This document shows, piece after piece, positions 23,701 to 35,489 of a stretch of DNA of 64,000 nucleotides. Within the stretch, counting starts at the first letter, position 1; each line of letters begins with the position of its first letter. The stretch lies in assembly GCF_029784155.1 (NCBI RefSeq), contig NC_073693.1, positions 233,631,102 to 233,695,101 on the forward strand, given 5' to 3'. Below the pieces are notes generated by a model. It did no database searches. It saw only the letters and a list, made by a program, of their open reading frames with translations, and was not told the DNA's origin. The translations under genes were made by a program, and so were the position numbers. Source of the stretch: Uranotaenia lowii. Taxonomy: Eukaryota > Arthropoda > Insecta > Diptera > Culicidae.

Positions 23701-24539
23701 ATGTGGCTAAAAGTCGTTCGTAATCTGTTTTAAATATTTCCCTTTGAGCGCAGGCAGTAAATTGTTGCTTTCCTTCCGGTGTTTTTTTTTTTTTAACAAG
23801 GAGGTTTACATAAATACCTTCCATTTCAATGTCAGAAATCAATCCTGACACATATAGGTAATCGACAAATCTCAACACCGCATGTCACACGAGATCTGAA
23901 ACGGCATGTTCTCTTCTCGTATGGCTACGATTCTTTTATTAAACTTGCAGGAGAAAGGAAGTACCTTTCGAGAATTCGTCTCTGATAGTCGGAGAAAGGA
24001 CTTCCAATCAGAAAAGGAAGACGAAATGATATCAATTTGAGAGTTGTTTTTGCCTATCTTTTGAATCAATTGAAAAATTTAAACATGAAGTGGAATATTC
24101 CATATTACAAGAATAACTTGTTGAAATACTCATTCACAATTTTTGTGTGCAAATGATAACTTCTTATAAACGAATACAGACGTAATAAATTTTAAGCCAG
24201 AGAAAAGGAAAAATTGACACATTATACCAAACTACAAAAAGCTCAAGATTTAAACTCAACCTTAAGATTTTTGTTTATCGCCACGACAGCAAATTTTGCA
24301 TTATTTTATAATTTTAATTTCGGAAGGCTCGTATAAAAGTGGAAATTAATCTTCATAAAATGTTTTCTTAAATCCTTCAAATGAGTTTATATTATCTTTT
24401 AAATAATAATTCATGCAGAGATTTTTTTAAAGATAGGATATGATTTTAATAAACGGATTCAAATACATGGGATTTTTAACTCGTATTGAAAAAAAAGACA
24501 TGATAAAATCTTAGTAGGTTTCAAAGGCGGTGATTTCTT

Positions 24540-25626
24540 AAAGGACATTAACGAAGACATTAAATGACAATAAAAGACAACTTAAAAAAAGCAAAGGACA
24601 ACCAAAGACAAAAAAAGGTAATAACAGACAATAAAAGACTTTTAAAGACATAAAAAGACAAAAGAAGACAATGAAAGACGATCAAAAACTATAAAAGATA
24701 ATAAAAGACAATAAAAGACAATAAAAGACAATAAAAGACAATAAAAGACAATAAAAGACAATAAAAGACAATAAAAGACAATAAAAGACAATAAAAGACA
24801 ATAAAAGACATTAAAAGACAATAAAAGACAATAAAAGACAATAAAAGACAATAAAAGACAATAAAAGACAATAAAAGACAATAAAAGACAATAAAAGACA
24901 ACAAAAGACAACAAAATACAATAAAAGACAATAAAAGACAATAAAAGACAATAAAAGACAATAAAAGACAATAAAAGACAATAAAAGACAACAAAAGACA
25001 ATAAAGACAATAAAAGACGATAAAAGACAATAAAAGACATTAAAAGACAATAAAAGACAATAAAAGACAATGAAAAACAATAAAAGACAATAAAAGACAA
25101 TAAAAGACAATAAAAGACAGTAAAATACAAGAAAATAAATTAAAGACAATTAAAGAAAATAGAAGACAATAAAAGATAAGAAAAGACAGAAAAAGATAAG
25201 AAAAGGTAAGAAAAGACAATAAAATGCGATTAAAGACATAAAACACAATGAAAGAGATTAAAAGACAGTAAAAGACAATAAAAAGCAATAAGAGACAATA
25301 AGTGACAATATAAGACAATGACGACAATAGAAGATAAAATAAGACAATAAGAGAAAATAAAATACACTTAAAGACAAGAAGAGACAATAAAAGACAGTAA
25401 TAATAATAAGAAAATAAAATATAATAAAAGACAACAAAAGACAATAAAAGACAATAAAAGAAAATAAAATACTTTAAAAGACGATAAAAGACTACAAAAT
25501 ACAAGAAAAGACCATAGACGACAATAAAAGACAATAAAAACCAGTAGAAGACAATAAAATACAAAAAACGACAATAAGTGACAAAGACAAAGACACTAAA
25601 AGACAAGAAAAGACAATCAAAGACAA
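24540..25626. repeat. Satellite of 10-bp unit AATAAAAGAC, left block
   Basis: AATAAAAGAC repeats almost perfectly at about 24690-25130 and more loosely on both edges (24540-24690; 25130-25626), where spacer length and sequence drift. It resumes at 26433 after an inserted element. The three overlapping minus-strand frames spelling LLSFIVFYC repeats are translations of the satellite in different registers, not proteins. Confidence 0.95.
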
Positions 25627-25628
25627 TA

Positions 25629-26430
25629 CACTGAGGTTTTTACGCGGTTTTTTTCGCGGTTTTTTACGCGACTTTTTTTACGCGGTTTTCCGAATCAACA
25701 CGGTTTTTTTACACGGATTTCGCGACTATACACGGTTTTTGAGAGAAAATATTAATCTAAGACTACAGGAAAATACATAAAATCTTTTTGTAGTTGGTAA
25801 AATCTTAGCTCTGAGATTTAGAACGTGATACATGAGACCTTAGACCTGAGACCCGAGACATGAGACCTGAGACTTAAGACCAGAAATATGAGAACTGAGA
25901 TTTGAGACACGAGACATGAGACCTGAGACATGAGACCTGAGACTTGAGACCTGAAATATGAGACCAGAAATATGAGACCTGGGATCTGAGACACGAGACA
26001 TGAGACCTGAGATTTGAGACATGAGACATGAGACCTGAGACATGAGACCTGAGACATGAGACCTGAGACATGAGACATGAGCCCTGACACCTGAGACATG
26101 AGGCATGAGACCTGACACCTGAGATATGAGACATGAGGCATGAGACCTGAGACATGAGACCTGCGCCATGAGACATGAGAATTTATTTTGTTTGTTATCT
26201 TAAAAATAAACGATCATTGTCCGCAAACCTTTAAATAATCATGGTTCTTACGCGTTTTTTATAGTAACGTGTTTTTTTTTGCGCGGATTTTTTAAATTAA
26301 AATGGATTTTTTTACGGAGATTTTCGAATTAACGAGGATTTTTTTACGCGGATTTACGAATTAACGCGGTTTTTTTATGCGGATTTTATTTACGCGGTAC
26401 GAAACCCCCGCGTAAAAAAAAACCTCAGTG
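25629..26430. mobile_element. TA-flanked element inside the satellite, 802 bp
   Basis: The left end CACTGAGGTTTTTACGCGG pairs with the inverse of the right end (CCGCG, a run of A, CCTCAGTG). TA flanks both sides (25627-25628; 26431-26432), which fits a Tc1/mariner-type or pogo-like non-autonomous element. Both sub-terminal zones repeat ACGCGGTTTTTT-type words. The core is a GAGACATGAGACCT minisatellite. No transposase is encoded. Its insertion splits the AATAAAAGAC satellite. Confidence 0.85.
25825..26185. repeat. TGAGACCTGAGACA minisatellite within the element
   Basis: Units TGAGACC and TGAGACA alternate with variants (TGAGATTTGAGACA, TGAAATATGAGACC), giving a 7- to 14-bp periodicity. The three minus-strand frames here translate the array as VSCLRSQVS-type repeats and are not considered genes. 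Confidence 0.9.
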
Positions 26431-26432
26431 TA

Positions 26433-26700
26433 TAGGAAAATAAGAGACGATAAAAGACAACAATAGACAATGAAAGGCAATAATAAACAATAAAAGACAA
26501 TATAAAAGACAATAAAAGACAATGAAAGACAATAGTGGACAATAAAAGGCAATAGAAGAGAATTTAAGATAGTTTGAGACAATGAAAAACAAAAAGTGAT
26601 AGCAAAATTTAAAAAAAAAACAGGTAAACGACAAGAGACATACAAAAAAAACAGAATACAACGAGCAGAATATCAAAGAAGATCAGGACATATAAGACAA
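26433..26700. repeat. Satellite of 10-bp unit AATAAAAGAC, right block
   Basis: This is a continuation of the left block after the inserted element, more degenerate (AATGAAAGAC, AATAGTGGAC, AATAAAAGGC) and fading out near 26700. Confidence 0.85.
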
Positions 26701-26814
26701 AAGTCATTGAAGTGAGTAATCTCTAGGTTTTTAATTCGTCTATTTCTATTTTTATTTTTGTTTAGTTTAAGAGGATTTTAACCTTTCCAGTTATTCGTCC
26801 TCGTCAATTCTTAA

Positions 26815-26878
26815 TTCAAATGCCTGGAATTTGCCAGGTTTTCATATACGGATACGTGCTGAAAAATTTCTGGCAACC
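26815..26878. repeat. Element end GATACGTGCTGAAAAATTTC…GGCAACC
   Basis: TTTGCCAGGTTTTCATATAC and GGATACGTGCTGAAAAATTT, ending TCTGGCAACC, match the right edge of the repeat at 9772-10192. Only this short end is present here. Confidence 0.5.
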
Positions 26879-27013
26879 TTACTTTAGATGATTTCGAAAC
26901 ACTATAAAATAGTTGAAAACTTACAGAAAGGCTGAAAATGAGATAAAACTATTTAAAAAGATTGAAAAGGACGTAAACAGCCTTTAAAAGACGGAAATGC
27001 TCTAAATAGAGTC

Positions 27014-27671
27014 TAGGGTTACCATATCCTGCAACGCCAAAAAGAGAACATTGAGAAAATTTAAAATTGTAAAGACAAACGTCATTTATTAAAAAATCAA
27101 ATGTTGTTCAAATACCGCCAATTTGTAGCAAGATTTGTGACTTAATTGTAAGTTGGATTATTCAAAATTTTTGACTCTATACTGAGAAAGCACACCAAAC
27201 TGCATTTTGAAAGAGTTTTTTAAAAGAGACGTATTTTTTCATTCTTTTAACACATTATTGATGATTTGTGCACTATGCTTTTGAGTAGATTGTTGTTATG
27301 CATATTATCTACTGTCCGGAAGTTCATTGCATACTCAAAGGCGCGTATTTTGAAATTGAAAATCCCGATTGAAATCGTGAATGTACTCGTGATTCCTTCC
27401 ATTGGTATCCATCCTTCGAAACATTCAATTAAAGAAGCAAAACTGAAACGTTGTGCAACGAATGCAGACCAAGTTGGGTCTCTTGTATTTATAAGAACAC
27501 AATCTTTGTGTATCGGAAGAAATGAGTTAATCAATATGACAAAATTTAATTTAATTCCTTTCACCAAAAAAAAGAGTACATTTCGTAAAATTTCAAAGAA
27601 AGAAGAGTACGCTCATTTCTCGATCGAAAAGGAGTACATGTACTCTTAAAAGAGTACGTATGGTATTCCTA
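27014..27671. mobile_element. hAT-like MITE, about 660 bp
   Basis: TAGGGTTACCATATCC at the left pairs with the inverse of the right end (TAGGAATACCATACG). Near-identical octamers AAATAGAG (27004-27011) and AAATAGAC (27672-27679) flank it, with a 2-nt offset on the left. The right sub-end has AAAAGAGTACGTATGG and AAAGAGTACATTTCG words. The overlapping small frames (27266-27649 plus, 27247-27567 minus) are unrecognised and probably not translated. Confidence 0.55.
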
Positions 27672-27679
27672 AAATAGAC

Positions 27680-28229
27680 TTAACCTTCCACTTCTAATGC
27701 ATACGATAACATAAAAGGTTTTGATATTTTTCATTGGTTAGTCTGTGTGTTAGTTAGTGTTGTATAATATTTTAAACTATTTTATTGCATTAAAAATAAA
27801 ATGAACAATTTTCAAATAAAAAAATCGTTTAACTGTACTGTAGTTCATGTTTTACGCTGTTCAAAAAGTTGAAATTATTCAAAAGATTACTAGTTTATTT
27901 TAGAATTTACCCCTTTGTTCGTTTTTGATATCTTGAAACATATTAGAATTAATGTAATTATGTTTTACACTGTTAGAACAATTGTTTAGAGAACAAATGT
28001 CAACAAAAAAATACGTTTTTTTATCTGAATTGCAAGCTTAGTTCAACAAACTGTTTGGATTTAAAAATACTTAAAACGATTGAAAAATGCTTAAATATTT
28101 GAAATAAAAGTTTTCAATTAATGAAATTTTTTTAAACATAACAAGATTTTAAAAGATTCACAAAAACTTAAAGCTTAAAATTTTACTTAAAAACACTCAA
28201 AAACGTTGAAAAGTGCAGAACAACGAAAA
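27680..28229. other. AT-rich spacer
   Basis: Poly-A/T-rich sequence with no supported feature. Confidence 0.5.
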
Positions 28230-28960
28230 TGTGCCATGAGAACTCAACTTTGCCATTTAAGCTGCAATATTTATCACCTTCTACCGTTATCAGAATCGAA
28301 AGAATCCTACTAATGGTGTGAGTTCGTTCGGTAATCGTCATATCCTCAATCATCAGCAGCCTTCAGCCGGAATCAGAAGGAAGCCACAAGTGAAGAAACG
28401 AAACTAGAAGAGGCTCAAATCGGAAAACACAGACAGTTCCATGATGATGGTCTCTGTTGTTTGTTTTCGAATTTTTTGGCATGGGGATGACCGGACCGTC
28501 TTCCGGAATTCGTCTTACCGGAGCTCATTTCCCATATTCATGCTTCCGGGTGTAGGGAGGAGATCGGGGAGTGGGTGCCACAAAAGCTGGGCTCCATTTT
28601 TTTCCTTTCTTTCTTCGGTATTGTTGTGTGCTTCTCTTCTTACTCCGCCAGATGTAGGTCGTTCGTCGTCGTCGTCGTCGTCGTCGTTGAGCTGAGAAGG
28701 CCAACCGATGAAAGTTCATCATCATCATATTGCTACTGTACTGACTGACGATGCCGCGTTTCGGTACCTATACCTACCAGAAGCTTTATTATAGAGCATA
28801 TCGTTCGAAATAGCTTGGAACCAGAGCTACCGAAGCTCACTTCTTACAATCGCTTTCTAAAATGCACACACTTTGCAGTCTCAGTTGATTTGTAATCGAA
28901 AATGATGTTTCAAATATGTAGGTACGTAATGTCGATCGAGCTATGGAGAATTTTCATGAC
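28230..28960. other. Higher-GC single-copy island D with (CGT)n
   Basis: A compact island with a (CGT)n run at about 28661-28685, paired CCGGAATTCG/CTTCCGG words, and no transposon ends. Two opposed frames (28441-28695, 28525-28728) carry no domain and are Ser- or Arg-rich because of the CGT run. It could be regulatory or an untranslated exon. Confidence 0.3.
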
Positions 28961-31160
28961 ATGTTGTTGTTTAAGAAGGTGAACTTGATCAAAATTATAC
29001 ATAAATAAGTTCTAAGGAAATCAATCTGAAAACTTTAAAACTGTAAATTTGAACGGATACGCAGAACAAAAAGGTGTTAAAATGTATGGGTTTTCAAAGG
29101 TCAGAAGATGGTAAGTTTTACCTGCAGAGCAAAAATAATCAGGAACCTTTTTAATCATCATCAGTCCCAGAAATTTTTGGTCGTTAGAGTTCCTGGAGTA
29201 TTTGACACTCCTGACTAAAACCGCTATATTTCTCTTGTTTGTGAAACGATTTGCACAAAATTTATAGTTTTAGAAATTTCGTAATGTAACTCAAATATGT
29301 TTTCCAGACAATATTCAGCTACAGCATTTCAATTCACTGTTATTCAAAATGTGAGAAAAAAAAATCCGAAAAAACATGCTTTGGATAAAAGAAATTTTTC
29401 AAGATCGTGACTACAAAAAATTAAAAAAAAAACGTACTTTTCAATCAATGAACCATCAAAATAGTCACAATTTTAGTCACACCAGATAAGTTTTTAAAAG
29501 AGGATTGAAAAGTTGCCGTAATTTGTCACATTTTTGTATTTTTAGATTGTCAAAATACAAAACACAGAATTTTTGACGAATTTTTAAAGGTAGCTGTTTT
29601 TTGAACCTGTTGTCAATTTGCAAATTTCTCAGATTTTCTAAGACTTGCACAGATTTTGCACTGGATTTTGAAAACATGACCGCAAGATTTCCACAATAAA
29701 TTTATAATCACCAGAAAGACAACTTTGTTATATGATTTAAATTTTTATGTTTCGTATTTTAAGTGGCATGCTCGGCGGAATGAAAAACATAGTGGTCAGA
29801 TGTCAAATCAAATTACTCATACTACAAAGAAAGGAACAGAGAGGAAATTGTTAGAATAATGAAGAGAATTTTAAGAAATTAGTTGAATTGAATAGTGGAA
29901 AAGCTCGCGTTTATTAAAACTATAGCTTACAATTGGGGTATGTACTAACAATAAGTTGTAAATGCTAAAAATAAAACCAAGTACTTAAAGTACTTCTGCA
30001 CTTAAGGTCGTCGATCATTGCCTCGCTGTAGAGCTTATGGATTCTGAGAAATTGTCGGCTACCTGTTGGCCCAAAGCTTATCCAATTACACAGGTATTGC
30101 TGCAAAAAGATGGATTATCTTCAGGAAGATCCGAAAATCGCCGTAACATATACATAGAATATGAATGAAAGGTGGATAGACAGTCCCAGTGCTGCAAATT
30201 TTCTGAAAGTACGAATGATATGGACTGTGGTTTTCTATCAGTGTTAAAAGCTTAAACTGAAATGAATGGAATATACATAAATGAAATACAAAAGCTTCTG
30301 ATCGGTCATCCTTGTGCTTACGGCAAGCTTTGTGAATATGTCTATCAGTCAGTAGAATGCTCACTCTTAAACCCGAACTACCTTGTTTCACTCGACTGCT
30401 ACGAAAGCGTCTTTCGTTTAGGCATTACTGTCACCAGGCTTGTAAGTGGTCACCATCGTTTGAATTTTTCCGGAGACTACCATCACACATCGTTCGAGAC
30501 AATCGTGTAGAGCGCAATCGTTTGATCGGAGAACAAAACAAAGTCAAATGAAATATTGATCTTTTTTGTGGTTAGTCGTTTGACTTTCATCCCTCTTGCG
30601 TAGATAATCGAGATAATCGTTCCACATTGTTCGACCAACACATCCAAACATCACCCGGCGCTGCAGAGTGGCGAATTTTTTTTCAACAGGAGGGAGTGAA
30701 TAGAAAAGATTGCATTTGCTTATTAAGTCTGTAAGTTCTGCTGCGTGAAAGAGATAGGCGATGTCGTAAACTGTCGGGAATGATGGTCGTTTGACCATCA
30801 AAATATCGCTCTCTTGGACCAAGACACGACATTTCGTTCGACAATCACACAAAGAAGAATGAATGTCGTTTCGTTTGATGGTAGTCGACTGTTCGGCAAG
30901 TTTTCGGTCGCATTCGTTTGATGGCACGAACAATGAAACTGGTAAAAGCAGGCTGTGGGACTGTCAGAGAAAATGTCGATGGTTTACAAGTCTGACTGTC
31001 ACTCACCGCATTCGATCAGTGAATGCAGTTTTAGCATTCAATCAGTGTCAGCTAAAGTTGCTGATAATTTCAGTAGGCATTTGTTTTTGCCATTTTCGAA
31101 AATTGTGAATTGGGATTCGAAAAGAAAACACGATTTGAAAACTGCTAAGACTATTAGATT
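28961..31160. other. Unassigned region, no recognised feature
   Basis: 28961-29990 is AT-rich without structure. 29990-31160 has more balanced composition and several overlapping frames on both strands (30086-30391 minus, 30262-30510 plus, 30544-30933 minus, 30863-31108 plus). None shows a recognisable domain and the frames compete with each other. The words CGTTTGA and TCGTTTGATGG recur at 30510-30930, suggesting an old repeat. Confidence 0.35.
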
Positions 31161-31164
31161 ATTC

Positions 31165-31780
31165 AAAGGGGGACAGGAGGAGAAATGAATATAAATTTCT
31201 TGATGACGACATGACGAATATCTGACAAATATGACAAAAATTTGACAATTGTGGTCAAAAACCGTTAAAATGTAATAAATATGGTAAACAAAACATGACA
31301 AAATTATGATAATATTTAGTATGACAAAAATCACAATAAAATGACAGCAATTTACAAATCTGTCAGATGAGACAAAAATTTGACAAATGTGATAAAAATA
31401 TGAAAAACATCACAAAAATATAGCAAAATTTTGACAATACAATGACGAAAAATTACAAAATTATTACAAAAATCTGACAAATATTACCAAAATATGTCAA
31501 ATTAAGACGAAAATATGACATTTATTTCACGAAAAAATGACAAAAATTCGATAAACCATAGTCACAAATATGACAAACGTGATAAAAATAATACAAAATT
31601 ATGACATAAATATAACAAATATGACAAAATTATAACAAAAAACTTACATTCAAAAAACAAAACATTACAAACGTATGACAAATGTGGTAAAAAATGGCAA
31701 CAATCTGAATGATCGAAATTTTATCACATTTGTCATTTTCGGACACGAATGCCAAAAGTTGGTAAAATGTCCAAAATTAA

Positions 31781-31813
<33 letters not shown>

Positions 31814-31936
31814 TTGTCATTTTATTGTCATACTATTGTCATATTTTTACCACGCTTGTCATATTTTTGTAATTTTTGCCAAAATTTTGTCATAAGTCAT
31901 ATTTTGGTCAAAATTTTGTCATATTTTTATCTCATT
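31165..31936. repeat. Degenerate TGACAAA array switching to TTTGTCA, with (TAA)n
   Basis: From about 31200 to 31700 the + strand repeats ATGACAAAAAT and TTGACAAAT words at roughly 10- to 20-bp spacing. From about 31725 it switches to the complementary TTTGTCAT/TTGTCATATTTT words. The switch point holds a (TAA)n microsatellite at 31783-31813. The array resumes after the hAT insertion at 36128. It has no coding value. Confidence 0.75.
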
Positions 31937-32064
31937 TGTCATATCATGGCCGTAGGAACGAAGGGGTTTTTGGGTTAAACCCCTCCCCAAAAAAACAAGC
32001 GAGGTATTCTACTCTACAATCAAAATTTTCAATTCATAATCAAATTATGATAAAAGAGCAAATA

Positions 32065-32760
32065 CAGTACCGTTCATAATTGTATAGAAATTGGAAGCAC
32101 GCGCAATGTCACTTCGACTTTGAACTTCCATAACTTTTCACTTTGATGATATTTTTTGATCAATTTCTTTGCGTTAGATAGATCAACTATCACACTATTA
32201 TATCACAAAATTTGAGCTTTCTGGAGTTTGTGTGGCCTGTGAAACAGTAATTCTACGAAAATCGGACTTTTTGGACTTTTCTCATTCAAACTGCAATATC
32301 TCTGAAACTACGCTACATTTTTATTGAAATTTTGCACGGTGATTGTTGAAATATAAAGCTAGCATGTTTGAAGTTTTCGAAAAGTTCTATCGATGAGATA
32401 AAAAGTTACGCGAGGTGCAATATTTCAGGCATGAACCTAGAAATGCTATTTCTATAGAATTTTGGACGATTCATGAGAACAATATCGTTTCCTCCACCAA
32501 TCAGACAAAAAATGTCTGGTAAAAGCAATGAAGAAAAGAAAAAATGGAATAAATGAATCATTTGTGTTTTGGAATCATAATCTTGTGATATTGTTTTGAT
32601 TTTTCGGTTGAAACAGATTTACTGTTTTTTAAACAGAGAATATGAATTTCCTATGGAAACATTCGTCCAAAATTCTATAGAAATCACATTTCTAGGTCCA
32701 TGCCTGAAATATTGCATCTCGCGTAACTTTTAATCTCATCGATAGAACTTTTCGAAAATA
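32065..32760. mobile_element. Tc1-type long-inverted-repeat element, right end truncated
   Basis: It begins TA|CAGTACCGTTCATAATTG at 32063-32065. An inner arm (about 32376-32472, with TCGAAAAGTTCTATCGATGA and GCAATATTTCAGGCATGAAC) is repeated in inverse at about 32660-32755. The right arm stops there, and the outer 300 bp seen on the left are missing, so the right end is deleted. It is non-coding. Confidence 0.6.
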
Positions 32761-33486
32761 TTCCCATAAACAAAATTGTATTTCGACATATTTTTTTTAT
32801 CTCTGATCGTGTATCAATTTAAGGATTCTTGATTTTCAGTTGGAATAATCATAAGAAATTAGGAATGAAAAGCTGCTTTGAAATCCCTTTTCAAATTCGG
32901 TTTTGCATTTGAATCATGTTTTTCGAAAATCAAATTCATTTTCAATATTTTGATAATAGTTTTCCGAATATTAAAAATGAAGAAATTTGTTTAATATTCA
33001 AATTTGAAGTTTTTCAACTTTATTCTAAACAAAAGTTAAACATTTAAAGTTTCTAAGTGGCGATCCAAAATTGAAAACCAAATTCTGATTCATCATACGA
33101 AATTCACATTTTAAATCACAAAACAGGTTAAAAATAAATAATTTAAATAATGAATTAAGATTAAACTAGCACTACAGAATTTAAATAATAGATTCATGAA
33201 TGAGGGCACTAAGATTTGACTCATGAAACTCGGGAATGATCGGGAATTACGTTTCGGAAATCGCATATAAATTCAGAAACAGATTCAAAGTTCAATTTTA
33301 AAATCCAGGTTCAGAAGGTTTTTCGAGAAATTCAAAGGAACAGAAACAAAAATTTGCTTGTAAATTCAATTTCCAGGTTTCAAAGTTTTTATCAGAATAA
33401 GTTTGTAGACACAATTCAGCTGGAAATCACAAATATAAAGTGGAATTTGAGTTAATTTTCTTGGTTTTGATTCATGCAAGATATCC

Positions 33487-34313
33487 TAGGCTTGCCAGAT
33501 ACTTTTAGAAAAAAGCGGGACATTTCACGAAAAAAAAGCGGGACACTGCCGAAAAAAGCGGGACAATAAAAAAAAACTTTTAAAAAGCTTAATTGTGTAG
33601 CCAAACTTGTAAAACGTTTACCATCAGAGATATAACCTTAGTGTTCATAGGGAGTACACTAAAGTTTTTTTAACGCTAAGTTTTTCTTACACGTGATTTT
33701 AAAAGGTTCTCGCAGATCAACACGTTATATGAGAGAAAATGTTTCAAATCTTACATGTAAACGGCTTTGATATCGGATAAAAAACCTTGAGTAATTTGTA
33801 TAAAAATAAGTATGTTTGGAAATTTGTTTAAAATGTGAAAGCTCAAGAAAACTTTCATCTTTATAAACTTTGGACAATTGAATCGGAAAAGATGGTGTAA
33901 AATATAAGGCAATTTAACGAAGATTCCCGCCAAAAAAAATAATCACTATAATTTTATTATCTATAATTATTTGGAAGCAACTGAAATAATATTTTCTTCA
34001 TACATTGGTTGAACGTTCTCCAAGAACACTGAATCAGAGTCTTGCTGTAATGCTTAGAGCTTTAGAGTTATTCAGTATTGTCCTATATAAAATATGAAAA
34101 TTGGGTGGGTGTTCAAAATAACTGCTTATTTTGAGAAAAAGACGTATTTGAAAGATTTTCTGTTCATAACAGAATTCAAATTGAGACAAAAGTTAGCTTT
34201 GTAAAAGTTTTCCAAGAAAAAAAGCGGGACTTTTTGAGGAAAAAGCGGGACAGCGGGACATTGAACAAAAAAGAGGGACATGTCCCGCTTTTGCGGGACG
34301 GATGGCAACCCTA
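33487..34313. mobile_element. hAT MITE, 827 bp, exact 8-bp duplication
   Basis: TAGGCTTGCCA at the left pairs with the inverse of the right end TAGGGTTGCCA. AGATATCC is repeated exactly outside (33479-33486; 34314-34321). Sub-terminal AAAAAGCGGGACA words are repeated many times at both sides (33513-33567; 34219-34300). No coding capacity. It sits inside the 4.2-kb hAT and abuts the next insertion. Confidence 0.85.
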
Positions 34314-34329
34314 AGATATCCCTAATTAT

Positions 34330-35489
34330 CAGTGTTCGGCATTAAAGCGCTAATCGCTAATTTATCTGCTCCATTATTGTTAGATAATTATCGTTTTCAT
34401 TTATTTTTCCACCATACTTTAGTACTAGCAGATAGACAAACTCCACCACAAGTAATCAGTTAAGGAAGAATGCTGATACATGCTTTTTTGAAGTGTCTGG
34501 CGTTTATTATTATTTATTATTATTTCTTTATTTCATTCTTGCAACGTAAGATTACAATCTTTTTAATTGTTACAATGTGGTAGGTTGTTTTCTTGTATTT
34601 TTTATAACTAATAACTAATCGTTCCTAATTTGTTACGTTTCAAATGCCGTTCTACTCCACGAATTCCTCTAGCAAACACCTTTTGAACTCTGATTTGTTT
34701 TGAATTGTTTTTAAATTGAGAGGAAGATTATTCCAATTAACAATACCTCTAACAAAAAAGGATCTACCGTAGTAAGTCGAACTATGCGGAGGAATAACAA
34801 TATTACCAGTTCGAGAATTCCTTAATGGGATTAGTAAAGTTTTCAAATAAAGCGATTTTCCTGTTTTTAAAATCCTATGCATTATCACACATGAGCGATA
34901 TTTCTGAAAGTTATCGAAAGAACAGCCGATGAGTAATTTTTGCAAGTGTGACACTCGAGAGAAACGCGACAAATTGAAAACGTATCTTACGCAGGAATTA
35001 AGAGCAATGCGCATTCTGTTTACGGATCTTTCTAAAGCATTAGAATAAAGAAAATCTCCATAAATGAACAAGGGGAAAACATAAGTTTTGAAAAGTTTAA
35101 GTTTAGTATAAACGTCCAGGTGATTTGTCGTTAGGTTTAATCTTTTGAGTGCACCATAGATTTTACAGCATTGAGCATTGATCTGACGGTTCCAAGAAAG
35201 ATCCCGATCGAAAATGACTCCGAGGTTTAGCGTTAAATCGCTTATCGCTAATTAGTCCGCTACTTTTTTGATGACAAATTTATCTTCTTACGGGATTTCT
35301 GTTGAAATAACGGGTAAACAAACTCCACTAGGTGCAATTATTCAAGCAGGAATGCTGGTAAATGTTATTTTCTATAAATTGGTGTAGTTTTTTAAGCCGT
35401 AAGTTCTCCAAAAATAATGTTAAAAAATAAATTTATAAACAAAAATGTAGCGGACTAACTAGCGAATAGCGTTTTAATGCCGACCTCTG
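34330..35489. mobile_element. hAT element, 1160 bp, exact 8-bp duplication
   Basis: CAGTGTTCGGCATTAAAGCG at the left pairs with the inverse of the right end CAGAGGTCGGCATTAAAACG. CTAATTAT is repeated exactly outside (34322-34329; 35490-35497). A LINE fragment occupies the middle. The left part (34337-34490) and 35230-35385 resemble each other in the same orientation (CGCTAATCGCTAAT… ACAAACTCCAC), so this may be two partial copies sharing outer ends. Confidence 0.85.
34500..35240 (-). pseudogene. Non-LTR retrotransposon ORF2 C-terminal fragment
   Basis: The minus strand reads LTLNLGVIFDRDLSWN, then INAQCCKIYGALKRLNL, then the frame 34652-35071 (FIYGDFLYSNALERSVNRMR, FSRVSHLQKLLIG, SFFVRGIVNWNNLPLNLK, FKRCLLEEF). 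This is the usual end of Jockey/CR1/RTE-like ORF2 after the catalytic palm. The RT palm itself is absent because of 5-prime truncation near 35240. The 3-prime end has a (TTATTA)n-like edge at about 34505-34535. It is inserted inside the hAT element. Confidence 0.75.

Noticed and set aside
24642..25606. Several long minus-strand open frames spelling LLSFIVFYC repeats
   Set aside because: They are translations of the AATAAAAGAC satellite in different registers. The 10-bp unit is stop-free in all three minus frames.
25629..25740. Repeated ACGCGGTTTTTT words, considered as a telomeric or CRISPR-like repeat
   Set aside because: Spacing is irregular and there are no unique spacers. The same words recur at the other end of the TA-flanked element, so they are sub-terminal repeats.
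25818..26176. Three overlapping VSCLRSQVS-type minus-strand frames
   Set aside because: They are by-products of the TGAGACC/TGAGACA minisatellite, with no domain.
27247..27649. Opposed frames of 106 and 127 codons
   Set aside because: Both lie on the same DNA inside a hAT-like MITE and neither shows transposase motifs. At most one could be real and I see no support for either.
30086..31334. A cluster of frames that could be mistaken for a small gene
   Set aside because: Frames on both strands overlap, no domain is recognisable, and the CGTTTGA word recurrence suggests an old repeat.
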